DNA of 9,163 nucleotides from Planctomycetota bacterium. GTDB lineage: Bacteria; Planctomycetota; Phycisphaerae; WQYP01. Within the stretch, counting starts at the first letter, position 1. Every line of letters begins with the position of its first letter. The notes under the pieces are model-generated. The model saw only the letters and a program-made list of their open reading frames with translations, did no database searches and was not told where the DNA came from. The translations under genes and the position numbers were made by a program. Shown piece after piece: positions 1-5,757 of this stretch. The stretch is from the NCBI GenBank assembly GCA_021852245.1, contig JAJZNY010000378.1, forward strand, positions 1 to 9,163. The letters are read 5' to 3'.

Positions 1-319
1 ATTTGCCGTACATGACGTATTGGTACTTATCCAGCCTCAGATGGCCTTTCTGACGATTGACACCATGGCACATGATGCAATTCTGAATAAAGATCGGCTG
101 AATCAGGTGGCGATAGACGTTCATTGAGTTGTCAAGCGAAACAGGCCTGACATCGGCCGTAGCCGAAGCTTGAAATTCTCCACCACCAGTTGTGGAAAAC
201 GCGGAAAGATAGCTTTTGCCGTTAATGGCACCCGCCACGCCAGCTCCGGCGACGACGCATCCGGCCAACAAAGCGGCCGCACACCATCGGAGGTTATTCT
301 TCCATTCTCGATCAGACAT
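1..319 (-). CDS. Membrane-anchored c-type cytochrome-like protein (planctomycete heme domain), 3' end missing
   Basis: Partial gene, read from the reverse strand; 106 codons are visible before the window edge and no stop is reached. Residues 1-10 are polar. About 11-32 form one hydrophobic segment (WCAAALLAGCVVAGAGVAGA), a signal anchor or uncleaved signal. After a linker comes a heme c attachment motif C81-I-M-C84-H85 in the context QNCIMCHGVNRQKGHLRLD, matching the planctomycete cytochrome c domain (PSCyt1-like). Heme would be attached outside the cytoplasmic membrane; the electron partner is unknown. The gene lies directly downstream of the other heme gene on the same strand and is probably in its operon. 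I chose the ATG at 319 because AAAGGG lies 9 bases upstream. The frame stays open back to a TTG at 424, adding 35 codons with a CxxC motif, so the start is uncertain. The family call is firm; the function is unknown. Confidence 0.8.
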   Translation of the reverse strand, partial: MSDREWKNNLRWCAAALLAGCVVAGAGVAGAINGKSYLSAFSTTGGGEFQASATADVRPVSLDNSMNVYRHLIQPIFIQNCIMCHGVNRQKGHLRLDKYQYVMYGK

Positions 320-428
320 ACCCTGCTGCCCTTTATCTTGATTTACCGTAACACCGAGTTCACCATCCCCGGCAATATACCGGTTGAGCACAATAGGAAC
401 GACGCATCGTCCGCAATGTTGCAAAAAA

Positions 429-1754
429 TTAGAAGTTTGGCAGATCGCTGATTCCGCCGTCACCGGTCACCACGAGGTGAGGAATAAAATTCTGCTTCTT
501 AAACTTGTTTATCACTGCATTGCTGACCTTATGGTTGGGGACGCTCAGATAGCGAAGTTGCCGGAGATGATTCAGGGTCAATAACCCCGCGCCGTCCACG
601 TGTGTATGCCGCAGATGCAATGACTTCAAATTGACCATTTTATTGATAACGATCATGGCACGGTTGGTGATCGACGTGGAATCCAGATTCAAGCGCTCAA
701 TGTTAAGACGTACTGGACTCAGCAGGCCGAGGTTTTGATCGGAAAAATGGGGGTTTTTTCCGGCCGAGCAACGCAGCATACTTGATTGCGGGCTTAAAAA
801 TGTGATCTGCATGCCACTGCGTTGAGCGAGGCGTGGAAGCATCGCTTCCACTTCTTTACGAGGGAGCGGTTTTTGCGATTGCGCTTCCAGGAAAAGTTTC
901 CGAATGTTGGCCGTAATGGACGCGGGTGGGGCGGCTTCCATCAGGCTGACGCGATTGGGCACACCGGCCTGTACCCACCAGCACAATATGGCGATTTCTC
1001 TGCGGGTCAGCGGCGTGTGCCCGCTCGGCGGCATTCGATGGCTTTTGCCGACGGGTAATTCAATACGCTGAATCAGGATGCTTCGAGCGGGGTGGCCCGG
1101 CAGGACGACAGGCTGTCCATTTCTTCCATGCATGAGCCGTCGATAGGAGTCAAGACGCAGTCCCCCTTTTTGCCGGTTCGGCCCGTGACAGGTTACACAA
1201 TTTTGGGTCAGGATCGCCTGAACAATTTGCGGATATACCAAGGCGTTGGAAATGTGCGAAAGCTTCGGCAAAGGTGCAGGCGCCTGGCGGGTTGAAATTC
1301 CCAATAGTTGCTTGATGGGGCGTGGGGCGTAGTGCGTCAGGTAATCGCTTCCATACGTCATCGATCCGCCAAGATGACCGGTAATCGCGACGACGACAAG
1401 CGTGATGGCCAGAGTCAGAAAATAGCTCCTGAACCATTTCTGTCGTGTTTCGATGAGCATGATGACGCATAACGCGGCTACGGTGACGCCCAGCCACCGG
1501 TGCCAGAAAAGAATTTGCGGGTTATAGTCGCCGCCGGTCGCAAGTAACCACCCGCATGTTGCGGTGATCAGCGCACAAATGGCGAGGATGGGGACGACCA
1601 GCATTCTGACTTTGCTGACGCTTTCCCGGTAAGTTCCTCTGATTCCAGCGATTTCCAGAATGGCCAGCAATACCAGCATCCCGATCGGCAGATGTACAAG
1701 TACGGGATGGAAACGTCCAATGAAAAGAATCCAGTTGGTCATGGCGATCAACAT
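429..1754 (-). CDS. Multi-pass membrane protein with c-type cytochrome domain and C-terminal leucine-rich repeats
   Basis: About 441 residues in three parts. Residues 1-130 hold four hydrophobic helices (about 7-37, 49-72, 82-100, 110-130) with the signatures FHPVLVHLPIGML, WHRWLGV and GHLGGSMTYGSDYL, as in DUF2231-like domains often found before planctomycete heme domains. Residues about 173-275 form a c-heme domain: C186-V-T-C189-H190, then NRQKGGLRLD, and HRMPPSGHTPLTRREI, whose Met241 is a probable axial ligand. Residues about 349-419 are leucine-rich repeats (LNLDSTSITN, LKSLHLRHTHVDGAGL, LRYLSVPNHKVSN). It may be a membrane redox or sensor protein; partner and pathway are unknown. Start: homologous domains usually begin just before the FxGRFHPVLVH motif, so ATG 1754 or 1742 is likely. 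No Shine-Dalgarno is seen for either. The frame is open to an ATG at 1817. A TATACT box at 1763-1768 would place a transcript start almost at the 1754 ATG, possibly leaderless (inference). Confidence 0.85.
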   Translation of the reverse strand: MLIAMTNWILFIGRFHPVLVHLPIGMLVLLAILEIAGIRGTYRESVSKVRMLVVPILAICALITATCGWLLATGGDYNPQILFWHRWLGVTVAALCVIMLIETRQKWFRSYFLTLAITLVVVAITGHLGGSMTYGSDYLTHYAPRPIKQLLGISTRQAPAPLPKLSHISNALVYPQIVQAILTQNCVTCHGPNRQKGGLRLDSYRRLMHGRNGQPVVLPGHPARSILIQRIELPVGKSHRMPPSGHTPLTRREIAILCWWVQAGVPNRVSLMEAAPPASITANIRKLFLEAQSQKPLPRKEVEAMLPRLAQRSGMQITFLSPQSSMLRCSAGKNPHFSDQNLGLLSPVRLNIERLNLDSTSITNRAMIVINKMVNLKSLHLRHTHVDGAGLLTLNHLRQLRYLSVPNHKVSNAVINKFKKQNFIPHLVVTGDGGISDLPNF

Positions 1755-1900
1755 GGCGGGGAAGTATAAACGCTTTGCCGAGAATGGGCACCAGGCACAG
1801 GTTCTCGATGATGACACTGGTTTTTATGTCGAAATCGCGCTTTTTCCAAACCGTTGTGATGGTACAAAATATACCCTCGCCGGTGTAAAAAATTCTACCT

Positions 1901-1928
1901 TTGACGTTAAAACAACAACCTTTAATAT
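1901..1928 (+). promoter_or_regulatory. Probable housekeeping-type promoter of the GH2 gene
   Basis: TTGACG (1901-1906; 5 of 6 to TTGACA), a 16-base spacer, and TAATAT (1923-1928; 4 of 6 to TATAAT). Transcription would begin near 1935, leaving a leader of about 63 bases before the GTG start at 1998. The upstream in-frame ATG at 1929 touches this -10 box and would lie upstream of the transcript start. That argues against it as the translation start. Confidence 0.5.
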
Positions 1929-1985
1929 ATGCTTCGTTTGGCGGTCGCCTGCGCCGCAGTGCGGTTCAACAGGGGCGTCTGGTTC

Positions 1986-1991
1986 AAGGAG
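1986..1991 (+). promoter_or_regulatory. Ribosome binding site that decides the GH2 start
   Basis: AAGGAG lies 6 bases before the GTG at 1998. The in-frame ATG at 1929 has no comparable site. Starting at the GTG gives an N-terminus that is a normal export signal, whereas starting at the ATG would put 23 extra residues in front of it. Confidence 0.75.
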
Positions 1992-1997
1992 TATTGC

Positions 1998-4868
1998 GTG
2001 CGTAGATACCTCATCTTGATCACATTCATGATTTTTGCCTCCATGGCGATCAATCCGGCTGGGGCGGCTCCGCGTATACGCATCAATCTTGACGGTCCAT
2101 GGCAGATTGCCAAGGCGCATCTGATCCCCTTGGGAAGTGATGCGGTTGCGCTCCATGGATGGCGCTGGAAAAGAGCCGGTTTGGGTATTAATTCGCCGCC
2201 AAATGCCGTGCCGCCCGCGATATTGACGGCTCTCCACGGTTGGCATCGATACCACAAAGGTCAGGTACTCTTCCATGGCAACCCCGGATATGCATGGTTT
2301 CAGACTGAGCTTCCCGGTCTCCATAGTACGCATTTAAGTCCCGTCATGCTTGAGTTCCACGGAGTTGTCACGCGCGCCGTTATTTATCTCAACGGTAAGC
2401 TCGTTACCGACCATCGCGGCGGAGATTTCTGGTTTCAGGTACCGCTGCCGATGAGCGATTTCAAATCGGGTGGAAATATCCTCACCGTCCTGGTGCACAG
2501 CCCGCCCAATGCCATTCTGAAACAGATCAGCGATTTCGGGAAGCCGACGATGTCAAGGGTGATGTACGGCCGTTATAACCCGAGGCTGTTTCCGCCGACT
2601 CAATCCGGTCTGCTTGCCGATGGTCATGCGGTGCTGGTTCCCAATGACTACATCGTCGATGGAACCTTTAATAAAAATGCCAATGGTTCCCACGGTTATC
2701 TTCACGTTTATCCCGTTTGGTATCGGCGCACGTTTACGGTGCCGGCGTCCGCCAGGGGCCGGATATGCCAGTTGCGATTTGGCGGCGTCTTAAGTGATGC
2801 CGTGATCTACCTCAACGGTCATTACATCGGTGAGCACGCCGATGGTTATTCTCCCTATCGGTTTGATGTATCTCGATATGTGCATTTCGGCGGCAGCAAC
2901 ACGCTGGTGGTTTATGTCGATCCCCGTTTGCGGGAGGGATGGTGGTATGAGGGCGGCGGGATATACCGCCACGTATCGTTCGTTGCACTGCATCGCCTGC
3001 ACGTATCCCGCTGGGGCACCTTTGTCATGTCGCAGGTGCCGGGGTATATCCGCCGCGGAACGCATGGAAATTTGCGTGCCGATGCCAATCTGATCATTCA
3101 AACCACGGTTACCAATCAGTCCGACCACGCCAGGACGTTTATTTTAAGTTCGACGGTTTTTGGCCCCGATGGTGCGATCGTTGGCAGTCGCCTGTCATTG
3201 GAAGTGCAGGGCGCGCACAGTCGCACAACGTATACCCAGACCCTGCCGGCGCTCCATGCCGCACTCTGGTCTCTGCACCATACGAACATGTACAAATTGC
3301 AGACCAAGATTTTACGCCATCCGAATGTGGTAGACGCCAAAACCATCCACTTCGGCATTCGTACCATTGAGTACAATCCGGATACCGGATTTTACCTGGA
3401 TGGCCGACATGTGGAATTGGACGGCACCTGCAACCATCAGGATTTCCCGGCAGTTGGAGTGGGGGCTCCGAACGATTTGTGGTGGTGGCGCATCGCTCGT
3501 CTGAAAATGATCGGCTGCAATGCCTATCGGTGTTCGCACAATGCCATGGGGCGGTCCATGTATCGCGCTTGCGATCGGCTCGGGATGCTGGTCATGGATG
3601 AAAATCGTCAGATTGGCGACACCCGAGAGGGAGGACAGTATGGTGCGTCGAAATCGTATGTGGGGGTGCCGTACGGACATGCCCAGAATCTGATCGCGGA
3701 AATTCTTCGTGACCGCAATGATCCGTGCGTGATCATGTGGTCGCTGTGCAACGAGGAAATTTATATTGAAGGAACTCCGTTCGGTGCGAAACTCTTTCGT
3801 CACATGATGAAAATCGTCCGAAAGCTGGACCCCACGCGGCCGATCACCTGTGCTATGAATGGCGGGTATCCCAACGGATTTGCCCGCGTGGAGGACCTGC
3901 TGGGCATCAACTACAACCCACCGGCCTACGCGGCTATGCATAAATTCTTCCCCAGAATGCCGATCTTCGGCAGCGAGATCGGTTCGTCGGAAAGTGATCG
4001 CGGCGTGATGGCCAATAACAAAAAAACCGGGCTGGTTGGACAGTACACCATGCACAGCTCGTGGTCGCAATTGCCGTGGGATTCATGGCGCCCGATCGGG
4101 AAGCGGCCATATGTGGCGGGTGGTTTTGTGTGGACGGGCTTTGATTACCGCGGGGAACCGACGCCTTATCTGTGGCCGGATATTAATTCTCATTTTGGTC
4201 TGCTCGACATCTGTGGTTTCCGCAAACCAGATTCCTATTACTATCAGTCCGTCTGGGCGAAAAAGCCGATGGTTTATATTCAGCCGCAATGGAATCAGCC
4301 GGGTATGAAGCCGGGGACGCCCGTGTTGGTTCGATGCTTTTCCAACTGTCAGAAAGTAAAACTTTTTGTAGACGGTCGCTTGGTCGGGAAAAGTCGAGCC
4401 ATGCCCAAGTTCGGTTACGTGGACTGGCACATTCCGTGGCATCCGGGTGTGCTTAAGGTGGTGGGAATCAATCATGGGCGGACGGTCGCCCGTTATGTGG
4501 ACGCTACGCCTGGACCGGCGGCAAAGATGGTATTAACAGATGAATGGCATCATATTAAAGCAGATGGCCTGAGCATCGCGCCGATTGCCGTTCGCTTTTA
4601 TGATGCGCATGGCCGGATTGCCTCCGATTGCATGCGTAAAGTCACATTTACGGTTACGGGTCCGGGGTCGATAGCGGGTACTTCCAACGGTGATCCTGCG
4701 AGCCACATTCCGAATGACGCGCATTACAGTCGAGCGTTTTATGGAAGGTGCATGGTGCTGGTTCGGTCTGGCACACAACCCGGCCGAATTACGGTTACCG
4801 CCCACAGCGCCGGATTGCCACCCGCACGGATCACGATTCGGACGCGAGCGGATTTGGCTTCGGATTGA
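1998..4868 (+). CDS. Secreted glycoside hydrolase family 2 protein (beta-galactosidase-like)
   Basis: 956 residues from the GTG start. The N-terminus (VRRYLILITFMIFASMAI, then NPAGAA) is a signal peptide, so the enzyme is exported. Two jelly-roll sugar-binding-like modules follow, centred near residues 116-151 and 257-292, then an immunoglobulin-like domain and the TIM-barrel catalytic domain from about 460. The catalytic residues are visible: acid/base Glu586 in MWSLCNEE and nucleophile Glu660 in IFGSEIGSSES. The active-site loop GGFVWTGFDYRGEPTPY is at 708-724. A DUF4982-like domain (about 767-849) and a final immunoglobulin-like domain (about 855-940) end the protein. GH2 enzymes hydrolyse terminal beta-glycosidic bonds by a retaining mechanism; the catalytic loop resembles beta-galactosidases, but beta-glucuronidase or other specificity cannot be excluded. 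No polysaccharide-locus partners are visible. It has its own promoter and a strong ribosome site. The first sugar-binding-like module appears to be an extra copy. Confidence 0.92.
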   Translation: MRRYLILITFMIFASMAINPAGAAPRIRINLDGPWQIAKAHLIPLGSDAVALHGWRWKRAGLGINSPPNAVPPAILTALHGWHRYHKGQVLFHGNPGYAWFQTELPGLHSTHLSPVMLEFHGVVTRAVIYLNGKLVTDHRGGDFWFQVPLPMSDFKSGGNILTVLVHSPPNAILKQISDFGKPTMSRVMYGRYNPRLFPPTQSGLLADGHAVLVPNDYIVDGTFNKNANGSHGYLHVYPVWYRRTFTVPASARGRICQLRFGGVLSDAVIYLNGHYIGEHADGYSPYRFDVSRYVHFGGSNTLVVYVDPRLREGWWYEGGGIYRHVSFVALHRLHVSRWGTFVMSQVPGYIRRGTHGNLRADANLIIQTTVTNQSDHARTFILSSTVFGPDGAIVGSRLSLEVQGAHSRTTYTQTLPALHAALWSLHHTNMYKLQTKILRHPNVVDAKTIHFGIRTIEYNPDTGFYLDGRHVELDGTCNHQDFPAVGVGAPNDLWWWRIARLKMIGCNAYRCSHNAMGRSMYRACDRLGMLVMDENRQIGDTREGGQYGASKSYVGVPYGHAQNLIAEILRDRNDPCVIMWSLCNEEIYIEGTPFGAKLFRHMMKIVRKLDPTRPITCAMNGGYPNGFARVEDLLGINYNPPAYAAMHKFFPRMPIFGSEIGSSESDRGVMANNKKTGLVGQYTMHSSWSQLPWDSWRPIGKRPYVAGGFVWTGFDYRGEPTPYLWPDINSHFGLLDICGFRKPDSYYYQSVWAKKPMVYIQPQWNQPGMKPGTPVLVRCFSNCQKVKLFVDGRLVGKSRAMPKFGYVDWHIPWHPGVLKVVGINHGRTVARYVDATPGPAAKMVLTDEWHHIKADGLSIAPIAVRFYDAHGRIASDCMRKVTFTVTGPGSIAGTSNGDPASHIPNDAHYSRAFYGRCMVLVRSGTQPGRITVTAHSAGLPPARITIRTRADLASD

Positions 4869-5002
4869 CGTGGGTATTTAACGACTCAGTTCAAGCGTCG
4901 CGGATCCATCAGGAAACTCGCGCCGTATCACTCCGCATGAGCGATGACACTCGATCATCTACGTTTGCTTTGTATTGAGTAACGGCTGCCGCAGGGATTT
5001 AC

Positions 5003-5022
5003 GCGCAGGTTCAAACCTGCGC
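5003..5022. terminator. Perfect inverted repeat at the convergent GH2/csp ends, possible terminator
   Basis: GCGCAGGT, loop TCAA, ACCTGCGC: an 8-bp GC-rich perfect stem with a four-base loop. It covers the TGA stop of the cold-shock gene (5011-5013). Read on the plus strand it is followed by ATTGTTTTCC, a weak T-rich tail, so it could end the GH2 transcript. On the minus strand no T-run follows. It is more likely a terminator or 3'-end stabiliser than a protein site, but this is inference. Confidence 0.45.
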
Positions 5023-5253
5023 ATTGTTTTCCTTGCGCACTGATATTTGCAGCCTCCGTACCAGCGTCGCTTTGAGCCCTTTGGGTCCGGCTTCCGCCTC
5101 ATATTCGACCATCTCACCTTCCCTCAAGGTGCGAAAACCGTCGCATCGAATTGCCGTGTGATGAACAAATATGTCCTGATTATCAATAGCTGTAAGGAAG
5201 CCGAAGCCCTTGCGATCATTAAACCATTTGACGCGACCAATAAGACGAGCCAT
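5011..5253 (-). CDS. Cold-shock domain protein (CspA family)
   Basis: 80 residues, slightly longer than the 65-70 of typical CspA proteins because of a charged C-terminal tail (RRLQISVRKENNAQV). One cold-shock (OB-fold) domain fills the protein. KWFNDRKGFGFL at 9-20 contains RNP1 (KGFGFL, 15-20), and IFVHH at 28-32 is RNP2; both carry the aromatic residues that stack on single-stranded nucleic acid. Family members act in the cytoplasm as RNA chaperones that melt mRNA structure, or bind single-stranded DNA; not all are cold-induced. The start is the ATG at 5253, set by GGAGGT 7 bases upstream; an ATG five codons earlier overlaps that site and is unlikely. It is a single gene converging on the GH2 gene, with a possible promoter about 110 bases upstream and a structured leader. 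Confidence 0.92.
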   Translation of the reverse strand: MARLIGRVKWFNDRKGFGFLTAIDNQDIFVHHTAIRCDGFRTLREGEMVEYEAEAGPKGLKATLVRRLQISVRKENNAQV

Positions 5254-5260
5254 GGCACTG

Positions 5261-5266
5261 ACCTCC
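5261..5266 (-). promoter_or_regulatory. Ribosome binding site of the cold-shock gene
   Basis: Read on the minus strand this is GGAGGT, a near-perfect match to the 16S rRNA 3' end, 7 bases before the ATG at 5253. It fixes the start of the 80-residue cold-shock protein. Confidence 0.8.
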
Positions 5267-5284
5267 ATCCGAGAGTATTTTCAG

Positions 5285-5330
5285 CCAATGCGCACCAATG
5301 ACATTGATGTGAATAGTCGTGGCGCACTGG
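5285..5330 (-). promoter_or_regulatory. Stem-loop in the 5' leader of the cold-shock gene
   Basis: On the minus strand, CCAGTGCGC (5322-5330) can pair with GCGCATTGG (5285-5293) in a 9-bp stem with one G-U pair and a 28-base loop. The loop holds a further small inverted repeat, CAATG-A-CATTG (5296-5306). The structure lies inside the predicted leader (about 100 bases), roughly 20 bases upstream of the ribosome site. Structured leaders regulate several csp mRNAs in other bacteria; a role here is inferred. Confidence 0.35.
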
Positions 5331-5358
5331 TCCGGCGAGGTGTTCTCGGACAACCATC

Positions 5359-5387
5359 AATATGACACCATTCATTTGTCGAGTCAA
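5359..5387 (-). promoter_or_regulatory. Probable promoter of the cold-shock gene
   Basis: On the minus strand: TTGACT (5382-5387; 5 of 6 to the -35 consensus), a 17-base spacer, and CATATT (5359-5364; 4 of 6 to the -10 consensus). Transcription would start near 5352 and leave a leader of about 100 bases, long as is common for cold-shock genes. Confidence 0.45.
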
Positions 5388-5663
5388 ACTTTTCTGACTT
5401 CCAATTCATATACGCGAATATCGGTTTATTTTTGCCGTCCGGATCTGCTGGATTGTCGGCGCCCGTGACATCGGTCGGCCGGGTGCCGATGGCTATCGAT
5501 TCTTTTAAGCTTCCTAGGACACACTGCCAACCACACGGTCTCATCGAGATTCACCATATGGTCTCGCAATTTTCTCCGAATGAATTTTCCCTTAAGCTAC
5601 CGAGCTATGCGTTGGGTTCGACCTATCGATGGCTGGTGGCACCGAGAGGGTTGAACGAGGAAT

Positions 5664-5723
5664 TTCCCGCGGATGTTAGACGTTCCCGCGGTTGCAGGTG
5701 CGATCGAATCGCGATTGGATAAT
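5664..5723 (+). promoter_or_regulatory. Candidate control region of the pyrF operon: direct repeat, palindrome and -10-like box
   Basis: TTCCCGCGG occurs twice, at 5664-5672 and 5683-5691, exactly 19 bases apart. Then come the palindrome AATCGCGATT (5707-5716) and GATAAT (5718-5723; 5 of 6 to TATAAT), 34 bases before the pyrF ATG. No well-spaced -35 element was found, so the promoter is tentative. The repeats could be activator or repressor sites (inference). Confidence 0.3.
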
Positions 5724-5757
5724 AAAGGCGACTCTCAAGCGAGGATGCAAGCTGACA

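Larger units (their letters stand above)
1755..1997. promoter_or_regulatory. Divergent control region between the heme genes and the GH2 gene
   Basis: This 243-base region separates two genes transcribed away from each other. Its middle, about 1861-1930, is AT-rich compared with its surroundings. It holds a good plus-strand promoter for the GH2 gene (listed separately) and weak minus-strand -10-like boxes: TATATT at 1868-1873 and TATACT at 1763-1768. Neither has a convincing -35 element. I see no convincing gene in it; reading frames crossing it look like extensions or shadows of the flanking genes. Confidence 0.5.
5254..5757. other. About 500-base stretch without a convincing gene; upstream regions of csp (minus) and pyrF (plus)
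   Basis: The left part carries the csp ribosome site, leader stem and promoter (up to about 5387). The right part holds the pyrF upstream region: a 9-bp direct repeat (5664-5672 and 5683-5691), a palindrome (5707-5716) and a -10-like box (5718-5723). In the middle are a 10-bp perfect palindrome ACCATATGGT (5553-5562) and two unsupported reading frames: 87 codons on the minus strand (5281-5544) and a 96-codon frame on the plus strand (5432-5722). Neither has a recognisable domain or ribosome site. No tRNA or other known RNA was recognised. Confidence 0.5.

Noticed and set aside
1755..1817. Longest-frame start of the membrane/heme/LRR protein at ATG 1817
   Set aside because: The extra 21 residues do not resemble the start of this membrane domain, which normally begins just before the FHPVLVHLP motif; kept only as an alternative.
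1929..1997. Upstream ATG start for the GH2 protein
   Set aside because: It overlaps the predicted -10 box, lacks a ribosome site, and would place 23 residues before a proper signal peptide. The GTG at 1998 has AAGGAG at ideal spacing.
1824..2333. A 169-codon minus-strand frame over the divergent region and GH2 5' end
   Set aside because: It crosses the GH2 promoter and signal peptide region antisense and shows no family signature; treated as a shadow frame.
3312..4070. A 252-codon open frame on the minus strand inside the GH2 gene
   Set aside because: It lies entirely antisense to the GH2 catalytic domain, whose motifs are intact on the plus strand. It has no recognisable domain.
4990..5023. 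tRNA T-arm-like sequence GCAGGTTCAAACCTGC
   Set aside because: The loop is one base short for a T-arm, and no acceptor, D-arm or anticodon arm fits around it. It is better explained as a hairpin at the gene ends.
5432..5722. 96-codon plus-strand frame upstream of pyrF
   Set aside because: No ribosome site, no recognisable domain, and it runs through the repeat and promoter-like region of pyrF.
5692..5757. Upstream 22-codon extension of pyrF
   Set aside because: It overlaps the palindrome and -10-like box, has no ribosome site, and type 2 PyrF proteins begin close to the MKLFSDRL start.
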